A DNA stretch of 64,000 nt from Marinobacter salarius (GCA_000831005.1 CP007152.1:2728001-2792000); one strand, 5' to 3'; positions 45,374-54,527 are shown, counted from the first letter of the stretch. The notes: generated from the letters alone by a model not told the origin. Translations and numbers: made by a program.

Positions 45374-46255
45374 ATGCTTGAATTTACACGGGACCCCGAG
45401 TGGCAGCGCAAAAGGGAAGAATCATGGAAAGCTGTTGAAGAAGACATTCAGGAGGGTTTGACGAGAAAGCGGGTCAATGAGTTCAAGTCATACTACATCA
45501 CTGGATTGATTCCAGGTGGTGTAAAGATCGGTCCAGGAATGGCAATGCGCTTACTGCCAGACCCTTCAATTGAGGGCATTCAGTATTGTCTGAAAATAAA
45601 TTATCCAGATGGGTTGTCGGCTCAAGACATGGTGGAGCTTCAGCGAGTTCTGTCTATAGAGGTTAATGGTATAAGAGAATTAAGTCGCGAAGGTCAGGTA
45701 AAGGTTTTTCGTTATGTGATGGGGGATGCGTTTGATCCACATAGAGATTTTCCATTTAAAATAGGAGAGGGTGAAGAGGTTTATAAGGTTACTGTCAAAC
45801 CTATGTATATACTAAATGGAGCTCTTGTTTCTCTAGTTCAATGGGTAGAAGGGCTTGAATACAGCGATTCTTTTCCTTTTTGGGCTGAATTAACGAAGTA
45901 TATTTTATCAGTATTTATGCATGTCAATCCTAATATCTTTACTTTTAGCGCAGCTGTCAACATAGATAACCGGAAAGAATATTCAAGAGAAGAACGGACA
46001 GCTATTAACTATACGTGGCGCCTATTTCGTCATTGTATATCTCCTCCCAGCAGTATCGACGACTCCATCGAAGGCCAACAACGAAAGCGCTTTCTCGAAG
46101 AGTTCAGGGCGGAGTTCGAGAAACTTAATGAATACCCCGGTGAATTAGAAAAAATCTGGCGGGAAATACAAATCCAGGAGGGAGTCATTAAGGCCGGTCC
46201 TGCTGAAAATATCTGGCGCAAACTGGCCCGAAAAGGTGTTCCCGGTGGACAATAG
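45374..46255 (+). CDS. Uncharacterised protein, candidate immunity protein
   Basis: About 293 residues from ATG 45374 (AAGG eight bases upstream; a GTG three codons earlier is possible). I do not recognise the family. No signal peptide or convincing membrane segment is seen; the middle is rich in aromatic residues (YILSVFMHVNPNIFTFS). The DNA between about 45560 and 46050 is clearly more AT-rich than its surroundings, with A/T-ending codons, suggesting horizontal origin. It starts 10 bases after the putative toxin stop and its own stop touches the next gene. Position suggests an immunity protein; this is inference. Confidence 0.6.
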   Translation: MLEFTRDPEWQRKREESWKAVEEDIQEGLTRKRVNEFKSYYITGLIPGGVKIGPGMAMRLLPDPSIEGIQYCLKINYPDGLSAQDMVELQRVLSIEVNGIRELSREGQVKVFRYVMGDAFDPHRDFPFKIGEGEEVYKVTVKPMYILNGALVSLVQWVEGLEYSDSFPFWAELTKYILSVFMHVNPNIFTFSAAVNIDNRKEYSREERTAINYTWRLFRHCISPPSSIDDSIEGQQRKRFLEEFRAEFEKLNEYPGELEKIWREIQIQEGVIKAGPAENIWRKLARKGVPGGQ

Positions 46256-46256
46256 A

Positions 46257-46592
46257 ATGCAGGTGCGGTTCACCGCAAAACCCGAACATCAAGAGGCCTG
46301 GAAAACCATCCTGAACGGACTTTGTGAAGACTTCGAATCCGGAATGGCCTTTCAGGATCGCATGCTGGAGCACTTCGGAGAAGAAGTTGATGCGTGTCTT
46401 GAGGAACTTCTGGAAAGCTGGGGAACGGAGGTTTTCTATGTCGAGACCTGGGAGCAGGAGGGCAACCGATTCCTCTTCGAGATTCCCGCAACCAGCGACT
46501 GGGAGGACCTGGTGGAGGATCTAAAAAAGCTGTTTCTGCTTTGCCCGGTTTCGGATCTGGTTATTGAGTTTATTCCTGATGGTGATGAGTAG
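46257..46592 (+). CDS. Small acidic protein, second immunity-like gene
   Basis: 111 residues, strongly acidic (LEHFGEEVDACLEELLESWGTEVFYVETWEQEG, FIPDGDE ending), a trait common in immunity proteins that neutralise basic nucleases or other toxins. GGTGG precedes the ATG by seven bases, inside the end of the upstream gene, so the two are coupled. No family is recognised. It may protect against the preceding toxin or an earlier toxin tip of the same locus. Confidence 0.6.
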   Translation: MQVRFTAKPEHQEAWKTILNGLCEDFESGMAFQDRMLEHFGEEVDACLEELLESWGTEVFYVETWEQEGNRFLFEIPATSDWEDLVEDLKKLFLLCPVSDLVIEFIPDGDE

Positions 46593-46615
46593 TCCCATCA
46601 AGCCTAGACTTTCAT

Positions 46616-46629
46616 CCAAGATGTCTTGG
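46616..46629. terminator. Small hairpin between the immunity-like gene and the glycosyltransferase
   Basis: CCAAGA-TG-TCTTGG followed by TCTTTCT, in the 54-bp gap between convergent genes. The stem is short, so termination strength is doubtful. Confidence 0.4.
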
Positions 46630-46646
46630 TCTTTCTAATCGGCCCT

Positions 46647-47842
46647 TCAGTGCCGAACCACCCCCTCAATCCCATCACAAACAGTCTCAACAAACGACAC
46701 CTCCCCGAACTCTGCATTCTCCTCCGCCAAGGCATTGGCTCGTTGCGCCATGGTGTCGCTGGTCATGAAATTCTGAAAGCGTTGCTGTATTTCTGAGTTG
46801 TCAGATTTCCGGCCAATCCAGTCGCCATTGCCAACCTCCCGGATGCGGTACGAATTGAAGGTCTGTTCGATCTGGGTGGGTAGCGTGAATGCGGGCTTAC
46901 CGGCGAGCACCACCTGGCAGAGTGTACCTATGCTCCATGGAGCACTGCGCCATCCGCCTCTACCAAGGACTTCTCAACATTGAGGGGCTGGTTAGAGAGT
47001 TGAAACTTGCCGCCGGTTTCGGGCTTCAAGTCTGGCGGGAGGTCGCCTGGGAAATAGCCTCTCACAACAGCCTCGCTGTTCTTCAGCAGCCTCAGTACGG
47101 TATCAACGTGGGGGCGGCTTGGCTTCAGGTAGACGAATATTCGCTTGCCTGACACAGCCCCCCAGTCGGCGGTCTCGAAATTGTCGCCGCTCGGTGTCGT
47201 ACCAACGTAGTGCGCGTCTTGGCGGTAATGTCGGTGGCTGTCAAACATCGGCAATTCGGTGATAAAAGCCGCCTCGTGCTTGAACACATCGGAAAAGTGA
47301 TGAACCGGTTGGAAACCGAGGCGCGCTGCGGTGGTGTTGATGTTGTCGACGATCTGCCGTTCCTTTTGGCGCATCACATTCAGCGGTGCTGGAATCCACG
47401 GGCAGATGTCCTGCCCAGGCATGCCAGGCTGTGGAAAGGAAAAACTGTTCGAGAAAACGACGCGGGGAATGTTGAAGCGACTGGCCGCAAGCAGGGCGGT
47501 GGGTGCGTAGTCGATAACGACAGCATCCGGTGCTGTCACCTCCAGAAGGGATGACCAGGCCTGGACCAAAGACGTCAGGCCATCAACGGTTCCGTAGCCA
47601 CGGTAGGCAAGGATGTCCGCCATGGTTTTTGTCAGTGGTGGTTTACGGGGCCGAGGCAGCCACACGGGTGACTGCATCAGCTGAATATCAGAGCCACTGA
47701 AAAACAGACTTGCGCGGGAGAGGTCTTTAACCGCAACGGTGACCTTGTGGCGACGTGCGACCAACTCCTTGGCAACGACTGCTATGCGGGCAAGATGGCC
47801 CAGGTCTTCGCCCAGTTCCCAGGCAAACAATATGTGGCTCAT
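46647..47842 (-). CDS. GT1-like UDP-glycosyltransferase family protein (frameshift near 46932)
   Basis: 398 residues after correction. It opens MSHILFAWELGEDLGHLARI, a GT-B fold start, and reads ...PHVDTVLRLLKNSEAVVRGYFPG then, across the break, ADGAVLHGGIGTLCQVVLAGKPAFTLPTQIEQTFNS, the conserved donor-binding signature of macrolide/steroid-type glycosyltransferases (HGGxGT). One base is missing near 46932 inside HGG. Acceptor unknown. It begins 30 bases after azoR on the same strand, with no clear Shine-Dalgarno, so it is probably read from the azoR transcript. Confidence 0.82.
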
Positions 47843-47872
47843 AAATTCGAGGGCCGATTCTGGTGTTCGTGT

Positions 47873-48595
47873 TTAGGCAGAGTTTAACTGAGAAACAGGG
47901 GCTTTGTCGGTACCAACAACAACTGGTGCTCCCTGCAACGCCAGCACTAGTTCATCCACCCGCCGTTCCGCCTCAGCAACGGATTGCGCCAACACATCAC
48001 CGCCTTCCTCCTGATTTTCAATGGCAATGCTATGTACATTGGTGATGCCGATAAACTCAAGCACCGTGGTCAGGCCTGGCTCAAGGTGATTCATATGTGC
48101 CAGCTCGCCTCCCGGTCCAAAGCCAACGCCACCGCGGGACGACAGGATAACCGCATGGCGCGGGCGGTCGGCGAGTAGCGGGGTAAAGGGGGCTTCGGGA
48201 GTGGAGGGGTCGTATTCCACAGTCCTGCCCATGCGAACCACCAGGTCCACCCATGCCTTCAGCGCTGCTGGCATACCAAAATTATAGAGTGGCGCGCCAA
48301 TGACCAGGATGTCCGAGGCGACCAGTTCATCGATCAGTTGGTCACTTTCTGCCAGTGTGTCGTTCATCCAGGGCTCGTGCTTTTCGGGTGGAGCAAAGGC
48401 CGCCTGTATCCATTGCTGATCAATGAAGGATGGGGGCGTGCCACCGATATCGCGGTAGGTCACGGTATCGCCAGGGCGTTGGGCCTGCCACCGGGAAACA
48501 AACCGGTGTGTCAGGCTGCGGCTGTGGGAACCGTGTTCATGGATGCCGGCGCGGCCGGGACGGGCAGAGGCGTCGAGTTGCAGGATATGAGTCAT
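47873..48595 (-). CDS. azoR: FMN-dependent NADH-azoreductase AzoR
   Basis: 240 residues. Flavodoxin-like quinone/azo-dye reductase. It opens MTHILQLDASARPG, the FMN phosphate loop, and has LVIGAPLYNFGMPAALKAWVDLVVRMGRT, the AzoR signature, and VILSSRGGVGFGPG. I chose the ATG at 48595 because GGAG lies six bases upstream; the open frame extends into the divergent regulator. The divergent LysR gene probably controls it; such enzymes typically respond to quinone or thiol stress. Confidence 0.92.
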   Translation of the reverse strand: MTHILQLDASARPGRAGIHEHGSHSRSLTHRFVSRWQAQRPGDTVTYRDIGGTPPSFIDQQWIQAAFAPPEKHEPWMNDTLAESDQLIDELVASDILVIGAPLYNFGMPAALKAWVDLVVRMGRTVEYDPSTPEAPFTPLLADRPRHAVILSSRGGVGFGPGGELAHMNHLEPGLTTVLEFIGITNVHSIAIENQEEGGDVLAQSVAEAERRVDELVLALQGAPVVVGTDKAPVSQLNSA

Positions 48596-48716
48596 GCGGA
48601 GCTCCATTCGGTTGTAGGAAAATTCATCTGTTGTTGACGGTGAATTAAGCCTAAAGTCATACTTAGAGGGCCACAAACGATGATTTCTTTCGCCTATAGA
48701 TGAGGTGAGCTCATTC

Positions 48717-49633
48717 ATGAATCCCCGCCGCTTGCCTTCGCTGTCCGCCCTGCGAGCCTTTGAGGCCGCCGCCCGCCATGAGAGTGCCAAACAGGCTGCC
48801 CAGGAACTTTCGGTGACCGCCACGGCGATCAGTCATCAGATTCGCGGGCTTGAAGAGGCGCTTGGGGTGGAGCTGTTCGTTCGCAAACCCCGGCAACTGT
48901 TGCTGACGCCTAAGGGGCGGGATTTACAGGAAGTGCTGGGAACCGCCTTCGACAACATCGGCAATGCCATCGAGCGATTGAAGGCAGTGCCGTCGCGACA
49001 GGCGGTGACCCTGTCGACCACGCCGGCTGTGGCGGTGCGCTGGTTGTTGTCCTGGGTGTGTATGTTGCGGGACAGCCATCCGGACATTGACCTGCGCATT
49101 CACGCCTCACACGAAGCCGTGGCCCTGGATGGGGTGACGGCGGACCTCGCCATTCGCTATGGCGATGGGCAATGGCCGGGCCTGGTTGCGGAGAAGCTGT
49201 TCGATAACACCTTTATTCCTGCCTGCAGTCCCCATCTTGGGCTGACGAGGATGGAGGATTTACCGAATCATCCGCTGATCCACTTCCGGCCGCAGCGAGT
49301 ATCGGTGAGCCCGGTAGACTGGGCAGGCTGGCAGAAGCAGGCGGGGCTATCCGGGCTGGATGTCAGTGCCGGTTTGGTGTTCTCGGACGAGACCCACACC
49401 ATTTCCGCTGCCGTGGGTGGCCAGGGCGTGGCACTGATGAGCCGGCCGTTGATTGAGGATGAGTTGGCCGAAGGACGGCTGGTACAGCCCTTCGGTCCGG
49501 AGCTGGAAGGCAAACCATTTTACCTGGTGTACCCGGAAAGCCGCCGGCAGGACCCGACGATACTGGCCATCCGCGATTGGGTACTGAATGTACCCGGAGG
49601 ATTATGCCAGTATCGCCGGCCGCTTCCGCCTGA
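48717..49633 (+). CDS. LysR family regulator, GcvA-like (probable frameshift at 49586)
   Basis: The N-terminal winged HTH is clear: LPSLSALRAFEAAARHESAKQAAQELSVTATAISHQIRGLEEALG. The C-terminal effector domain includes DLAIRYGDGQWPGL and SAAVGGQGVALMSRPLI. The raw frame runs on to 49787 through the opposite GST gene. A single missing G at 49586 (CTGAAT should be CTGGAAT) instead gives RDWVLECTRRIMPVSPAASA and a stop at 49631-49633, three bases short of the GST gene: 305 residues, the family length. It is divergent from azoR across 121 bp, where AATTCA...TGAATT is a possible binding site. Confidence 0.85.
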
Positions 49634-49636
49634 GCG

Positions 49637-50272
49637 TCAGGCTGTGACAGCTTTCATCGACTCCACCAGGGCATCATCCAGCTCATTGGCACGCTTGGCC
49701 GCTGGCCGGCTTTCCGTGCGTTGGATGTACTCCTGGAATACCTTGTTCGGCGGAATGTTTTTCTGCATGGTTTCCCACCACAGGTAACTGCTGACCAGCA
49801 CATCCGCTGCGGTATACGTGTCACCGCAAATGTAGGGACTCTTGCCCAACACTTTCTCCAGCGTGTTGATACTGTCTTCCACCCGGCCGCAACCGACGGC
49901 CTGCACGTTTGTGCTGTCGATCTTCCAGCCGTGGGCCAGCGCACTGGTAGCCATCTCGAAAGGGCCCGCCATGAAAAACAGCCAGCGGTAATAGGCGCCA
50001 CGTTCCGGAGAGGCAGCCGGTGGGGCAAGCTTCTTGTCCGGGAACTGGTCCGCCAGGTAAGCGCAGATGGCCGCCACCTCGGTCACAATGGTGCTGCCGT
50101 GTTTGATGGCGGGCACCTTGCCCATGGGATTGATGGCCAGGTATTCCGGGGTTTTCATGTCCGGGCCGAAATCCATCGTCTCTACCGTGTAGGGGATACC
50201 GACTTCTTCCAACATCCAGCGTACAACGCGGCCACGTGACATGGGGTGGGTGTAAAAGGTGAGTTCCGACAT
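49637..50272 (-). CDS. Glutathione S-transferase family protein
   Basis: 211 residues. The N-terminal thioredoxin fold has MSELTFYTHPMSRGRVVRWMLEEVG and PMGKVPAIKHGSTIVTEVAAICAYLAD, the cis-Pro and glutathione-binding elements. The all-helical C-terminal domain follows (DTYTAADVLVSSYLWW). Substrates are unknown. A WYL-type regulator is transcribed divergently 150 bp away and may control it. Its end nearly touches the convergent LysR gene. Confidence 0.93.
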   Translation of the reverse strand: MSELTFYTHPMSRGRVVRWMLEEVGIPYTVETMDFGPDMKTPEYLAINPMGKVPAIKHGSTIVTEVAAICAYLADQFPDKKLAPPAASPERGAYYRWLFFMAGPFEMATSALAHGWKIDSTNVQAVGCGRVEDSINTLEKVLGKSPYICGDTYTAADVLVSSYLWWETMQKNIPPNKVFQEYIQRTESRPAAKRANELDDALVESMKAVTA

Positions 50273-50422
50273 GCTGATCTCCTTTTCGAGCCTGTTTTTT
50301 CAAGGGTATGGGTTACTGCGAGATCAGATTAATGTGGAATTAGGCGAATATCTGTCCTAGATAAATGGGAAGATGCATTTGTAATGTAGAAAAGCCGAAA
50401 AGCTGCCAGGAGGTAGGTCACG

Positions 50423-51379
50423 ATGTCTGGTCCCACGACCCGCGTGTTAACCGTGTTGGAATTGTTGCAGACCCACGGCCAGATCGGCGGTGCCGAACTG
50501 GCGGAGCGGCTGGGCGTGGATCGGCGAACCATCCGACGCTACATCACAGTGCTCGAAGAGCTGGGCATTCCGGTGATGACCGAGCAGGGGCGCTATGGTG
50601 GATACCGGCTGGTGGCCGGTTTCAAGTTGCCGCCGATGATGTTTACCGACGAGGAAACCCTGGCGGTTTCCCTCGGGCTGCTGGCCGCCCGACAGCTTGG
50701 GCTGGCGGATGCGGCGCCGGCCATTGCCAGCGTGCAGGCGAAGCTGGAACGGGTGATGCCGGCCAACCTGAAAAAGCGGGTACGCGGTGTCAGCGACACC
50801 ACTCGGGTGATCCTTCCCCGGGGCGAACCCAGCTTGGACGACCGCGCCCTGCAAACCCTGACCGTTGCCACGGAAGCGATGCGCTCGGTGGGGTTTACCT
50901 ACCACTCCCCGGATCACGGCGGGATCGACCGCAGCGTGGATCCCTACGGCCTGGTGTTCCGTCAGGGGCGCTGGTATCTAACTGGCTTTTGCCATCTCCG
51001 CCAGGCCATGCGCTCGTTCCGGCTGGACCGCATCAGCCATGTCCATCTGTTAACGGCCACTTTTCAGCGGCCACCGGATTTTGATGCGGCGGATTTCCTG
51101 AGTGAGAGCTTCCTGTCCTGGGGGCGTACCCACGAGGTGTCGCTGGTGCTCCATACGGACCGTGAGTCGGCCTCAGCCGTGTTTGGTTTTCATTCCTCCT
51201 GTGCGGAGGGATTCGAACAGCGTGAAGATGGCTTGTTGCTAACCACCCAAACCGACAGTTTCGAGTGGTTTTCCTGGTGGCTGGCACAGCTCCCGTTCCG
51301 GTTTACCATCCTCAAGCCGGATGGGCTCAAGGACGCGTTGCGGGAGCATGCCACGCGGTTGCTGGAATGTTGTGAGTGA
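50423..51379 (+). CDS. WYL-domain helix-turn-helix regulator (YafY/DeoR-like)
   Basis: 318 residues. N-terminal winged HTH (TVLELLQTHGQIGGAELAERLGVDRRTIRRYITVLEELG) followed by GRYGGYRLVAGFKLPPM, the linker common to this family, a WYL-like domain (DPYGLVFRQGRWYLTGFCHLRQAMRSFRLDRI) and a WCX C-terminal extension. WYL proteins bind nucleotide or nucleic-acid ligands in other systems, including phage-defence regulators, but here the divergent GST gene suggests a metabolic stress role. AGGAGGT precedes the ATG. Confidence 0.92.
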   Translation: MSGPTTRVLTVLELLQTHGQIGGAELAERLGVDRRTIRRYITVLEELGIPVMTEQGRYGGYRLVAGFKLPPMMFTDEETLAVSLGLLAARQLGLADAAPAIASVQAKLERVMPANLKKRVRGVSDTTRVILPRGEPSLDDRALQTLTVATEAMRSVGFTYHSPDHGGIDRSVDPYGLVFRQGRWYLTGFCHLRQAMRSFRLDRISHVHLLTATFQRPPDFDAADFLSESFLSWGRTHEVSLVLHTDRESASAVFGFHSSCAEGFEQREDGLLLTTQTDSFEWFSWWLAQLPFRFTILKPDGLKDALREHATRLLECCE

Positions 51380-51383
51380 GGAT

Positions 51384-53009
51384 TTACCCCACAAACATCC
51401 TCTTCGCCAACGGCAACCCCTTCAGGCCACTGACCGCCACGGTGGCGAGCAGGCCGCCGATCATTGCCCCGGCCACACCGCAGGTCATCACATCCTGGCC
51501 GGTCAGGTACAGGCCGGGAATGCGGGTCTTGGGCTTCAGCCAGTCCTGTTCAAAGCGGCTGGGCGAATGGTTCAGGCCATAGATCTCGCCCTTGCTGTAG
51601 CGGCAGAAGTAATCGGTAGACAGCGGCGTCGACAGCTCGTAGTAATCCACCTTGCCTTCCAGGTGAGGGAACTTCTCATACAGCTTCGCCAGTAGCCGCT
51701 GGGCGTAGGCTTCTTTCTTTGCCTCATACTCGTCGCCACGTTTACCCCAGGTCTCGTCCGCCCAGTCTTCGTACCAGTCATAAGGCCCGGGGGCGACGAT
51801 CTCGATCGTGGCGCGGCCGGGATAGCGCTCGGCAAAGCTTGGGTCTTTGGCGGAAGGGAACGAGATGTACGTCAGCGGGATGTCGTGTTCGTCCGGCGCG
51901 GCCACAAAGTCGCTGACCTGCTTCTCGTAGTTGGTGCCCGGATAGATCCAGTAGTTGGTTTTCGGCAACTTCAGGTTCTCAGCGGTATCTTCCAGGCCGA
52001 TGTACAGGCAGTTGCTGGCCATCGAGCGTTCCACGGTTTTCAGCTTTTCCTGGTAATAGTCCCGGTGGGGTGAGGTTTCCGGCAGCAGTTTGTCGAACGT
52101 GTTGAATACGCCGGCATTGCTGATCACCAGCGGGGCACGAACGTCCTCGCCGTCTGCCATGCGCACACCCACGGCCTTGCCTTTTTCGATCAGAATTTCT
52201 TTTACGTCGGCATAGGTGAACACTTCCCCGCCACTCTGCTGGATGACCGGAATAATGGTCTTCGCCATTTCAGAGGCACCGCCGATGGGGTAGTAGCCGC
52301 CGTACAGGTAGTGGCGGGCAATCAGGGCGTGGATGATGAAGCTGGATTCTGCTGGAGGCAGGCCGTTGTCGCCCCACTGGCCGGTGAGCACTGCGATCAG
52401 TTCCTGGTTGTTGGTCAGGCCTTCCAGAACCTCTCGTGTAGGCTTGTTGAGGAATGCAGGTGCGGTGCGGTCGACCAGCTTGCGCAGGGGCCCGGCGGCC
52501 AGGTCCGGAAGTACCTTGCCGATCACCAGCCCCGGCATGGCTTTGGCCACTTGCCGCAGATAACCCAGGTAGGTGTCTATGGCCTGTTCCTCGCCGGGAA
52601 ACTCCTTCTTTAACTCTGCTTTGAAGGCGTCCGGGCCGGCGACAAGATCCACGTGGCGGTTACCAATAAAGATGCGGTCAAAGTGGCTGTCCATGGGTGC
52701 CCACTTCAACTGGCCGTCGGTAATGTGGTCGAACAGGCGTTTGCTCAGGGTGTGGTCTGCGCCCACATCCCCAATGTAATGCACACCTACATCCCATTCG
52801 TAGCCGTTGCGATCGTAGCTGTGTGTAAAGCCCCCGGCGGTGTAGTGCTGCTCGAACACCACCACTTTTTTACCCATTTTGCTCATGCAGGCGGCGGTGG
52901 TGAGCCCGCCAATACCGGAGCCGATGACAATGGCGTCGTAGGGGCCATCAAGACGATTGGCGCGATAACGGCGCCCGACACGGATAGTACTGGGTTTGGG
53001 GCTACTCAT
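51384..53009 (-). CDS. FAD-dependent oxidoreductase, phytoene desaturase/retinol saturase (CrtI-like) family
   Basis: 541 residues. N-terminal FAD-binding DAIVIGSGIGGLTTAACMSKMGKKVVVFEQ, then AGGFTHSYDRNGYEWDVGVHYIG, typical of the CrtI/RetSat family. The C-terminus carries the second FAD-contact motif, GLYLTGQDVMTCGVAGAMIGG. No other carotenoid genes are near, so saturation or desaturation of some lipid or isoprenoid is likely, not carotenoid synthesis itself. Its ATG overlaps the stop of the TetR gene (53006-53009), forming an autoregulated two-gene operon. Confidence 0.88.
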   Translation of the reverse strand: MSSPKPSTIRVGRRYRANRLDGPYDAIVIGSGIGGLTTAACMSKMGKKVVVFEQHYTAGGFTHSYDRNGYEWDVGVHYIGDVGADHTLSKRLFDHITDGQLKWAPMDSHFDRIFIGNRHVDLVAGPDAFKAELKKEFPGEEQAIDTYLGYLRQVAKAMPGLVIGKVLPDLAAGPLRKLVDRTAPAFLNKPTREVLEGLTNNQELIAVLTGQWGDNGLPPAESSFIIHALIARHYLYGGYYPIGGASEMAKTIIPVIQQSGGEVFTYADVKEILIEKGKAVGVRMADGEDVRAPLVISNAGVFNTFDKLLPETSPHRDYYQEKLKTVERSMASNCLYIGLEDTAENLKLPKTNYWIYPGTNYEKQVSDFVAAPDEHDIPLTYISFPSAKDPSFAERYPGRATIEIVAPGPYDWYEDWADETWGKRGDEYEAKKEAYAQRLLAKLYEKFPHLEGKVDYYELSTPLSTDYFCRYSKGEIYGLNHSPSRFEQDWLKPKTRIPGLYLTGQDVMTCGVAGAMIGGLLATVAVSGLKGLPLAKRMFVG

Positions 53010-53641
53010 GACGTGGTGTCCTTATTGTGTTGTTTGTTTTCGGCAATTGAGCCATCGAGCAGGAGTGTGACAACACCTTCGGCCAGGTGAGGTTCCGCCT
53101 TCGTGCTGGGCAGGTGCCCGTCGATAGACAACTGGGACAGGCCATGTACCAGGGACCAGGCGGCAGCTGTCATCAGTGACAACGGAATCGGTTTGACGTA
53201 ACCGACCGCCTGCGCTTGTGCAATGGTGTCTTCCAGGACCTGGAAAGCTCCCTTTCCGGCGGTGTCCAGGCGCGGGTGAACACCTTTGGGCAGTACCCGC
53301 CCGCCAAACATCAGCCGGTACAAATTGGGTTCGTCCCGGGCGAACGACACGTAAACCAGGCCGATATCAATCAGTGCCCGCCTGGGGTCGCTTTGATCAA
53401 CGGCGAGCAGTCGTTCCCGTAGTGCACTGAAACCGGTAATGGCGAGCTCTGCGAGCAGGCTGTCCCGGTCAACGAAGTGTCGATACAGCGCAGGTGCACT
53501 GACCCCGATCTGCTTGGCCAGGGCCCGCAGCTAATCGCCGCATCGCCATGTTCCCGCAGAATTTCCAGCTAACTGATGCGCCTGTTGGGGCAGGTCACCA
53601 TGGTGGTAATTGGTTTTGAGTGAGGTGGAGCTAACAGCCAT
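53006..53641 (-). CDS. TetR family regulator with YHHGDL N-terminus (two compensating deletions at 53530 and 53568)
   Basis: 212 residues after repair. It begins MAVSSTSLKTNYHHGDLPQQAHQLA; two losses (GC near 53568, one G on the plus strand at 53530) hide the HTH, which restored reads LEILREHGDAAISLRALAKQIGVSAPALYRHF. The C-terminal part, in the original frame, has YVSFARDEPNLYRLMFGGR and AAAWSLVHGLSQL, a WHG-type ligand domain. A 33-bp palindrome begins two bases before the ATG, leaving no room for a Shine-Dalgarno: either the message is leaderless or the true start is downstream. It is upstream of and coupled to the FAD oxidoreductase. Confidence 0.82.
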
Positions 53642-53643
53642 AA

Positions 53644-53676
53644 GTTATCACCGATAACATTGTTACCGGTGATAAC
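53644..53676. promoter_or_regulatory. 33-bp palindromic operator of the TetR/oxidoreductase operon
   Basis: GTTATCACCG (53644-53653) is perfectly mirrored by CGGTGATAAC (53667-53676); the inner TAACA (53655-53659) and TGTTA (53661-53665) also pair. Only two mirrored positions and the centre fail. The size and its place immediately upstream of the tetR start codon are what is expected of a TetR dimer or double-dimer operator. Confidence 0.8.
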
Positions 53677-53753
53677 ATCACAGGGTGCAGGAGATTGTCA
53701 ACTGTATTCGGAGGTCGCTTGTTCGCTTTGTGCGGCAGCAAAGGTTCCGGGTT

Positions 53754-54527
53754 TCAGGCATTGCGAAAGATAAAGGAATCCATCGACAGCACACCATGCT
53801 CAACGCCGCCCTCAATGACCGAGCCGCGTGCGTCGGGGCCAGCGGCACCCAGTGCAACCAGCAACGGCAGAAAATGCTCCGTGGTGGGGTGCGCACGCCG
53901 GGCATGGGGCGCGAGCGCCAGAGTGTTTATCAGGCGTGCCTGGTCATTTTCCAGAACCGCTTCACGAACCCATTGGCTAAAGGCCTTTGCGTACTCTGCA
54001 CTGTTGTTATCCCTCCAGCGTACCTCGTAGAGGTTATGGGTCAGACTGCCCGAACCGACGATCAGCACACCTTCCTCCTGCAGCGGCGCCAGCACCTGGC
54101 CCAGTTGGTAGGCGGACTGGCTGTCGAGGTTCGCTGGCAGAGACACCTGGAACACCGGCACCGACGCCCCCGGGTACAGGTACGTCAGTGGCACCCATGC
54201 ACCATGGTCCAGGCCGCGATGGGCATCGGCGACGGGTTTCCATCCGGCGTTATCCAGCAGAGACAGTGCCTTCTTTGCGAGCGAGGGATGACCATGCGCC
54301 GGGTACTCCAGTTCGTACATGGCGGGCTCAAAGCCTCGAAAGTCATGGATGGTGGGCGGTACCTCCGACAGACCCACCTGTACTTCCTGTGTCATCCAGT
54401 GGGGCGACACCACCAGCACCGCTGTTGGTCGGGGCAGTTCCGTTCCAAGCTGCGAGAGGGCCGGGCCTGCCAGGCCCGGCTCCAGTGCAAAGGTGGGAGC
54501 GCCGTGGGATACGAACAGACTGGTCAT
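53754..54527 (-). CDS. DODA-type extradiol aromatic ring-opening dioxygenase family (YgiD-like)
   Basis: 257 residues. The metal-binding His of the class III extradiol family appear in SLFVSHGAPTFAL, VSPHWMTQ, GLDHGAWVPLTYLYP and EHGVLSMDSF. These enzymes open catechol rings; E. coli YgiD acts on L-DOPA. The physiological substrate here is unknown. It lies 16 bases downstream of a DoxX gene on the same strand, and a LysR gene diverges from the pair, a common arrangement for quinone/aromatic stress. Confidence 0.9.
   Translation of the reverse strand: MTSLFVSHGAPTFALEPGLAGPALSQLGTELPRPTAVLVVSPHWMTQEVQVGLSEVPPTIHDFRGFEPAMYELEYPAHGHPSLAKKALSLLDNAGWKPVADAHRGLDHGAWVPLTYLYPGASVPVFQVSLPANLDSQSAYQLGQVLAPLQEEGVLIVGSGSLTHNLYEVRWRDNNSAEYAKAFSQWVREAVLENDQARLINTLALAPHARRAHPTTEHFLPLLVALGAAGPDARGSVIEGGVEHGVLSMDSFIFRNA

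Noticed and set aside
49634..49787. Extra 50-residue C-terminal extension of the LysR protein across the GST gene
   Set aside because: The extension is antisense to conserved GST residues; restoring one G gives a stop three bases before the GST gene and a normal LysR length.
50423..51379. WYL regulator as a marker of a phage-defence island
   Set aside because: Neighbours are GST and oxidoreductase genes with no nuclease, helicase or defence signature, so a metabolic regulator is more likely.
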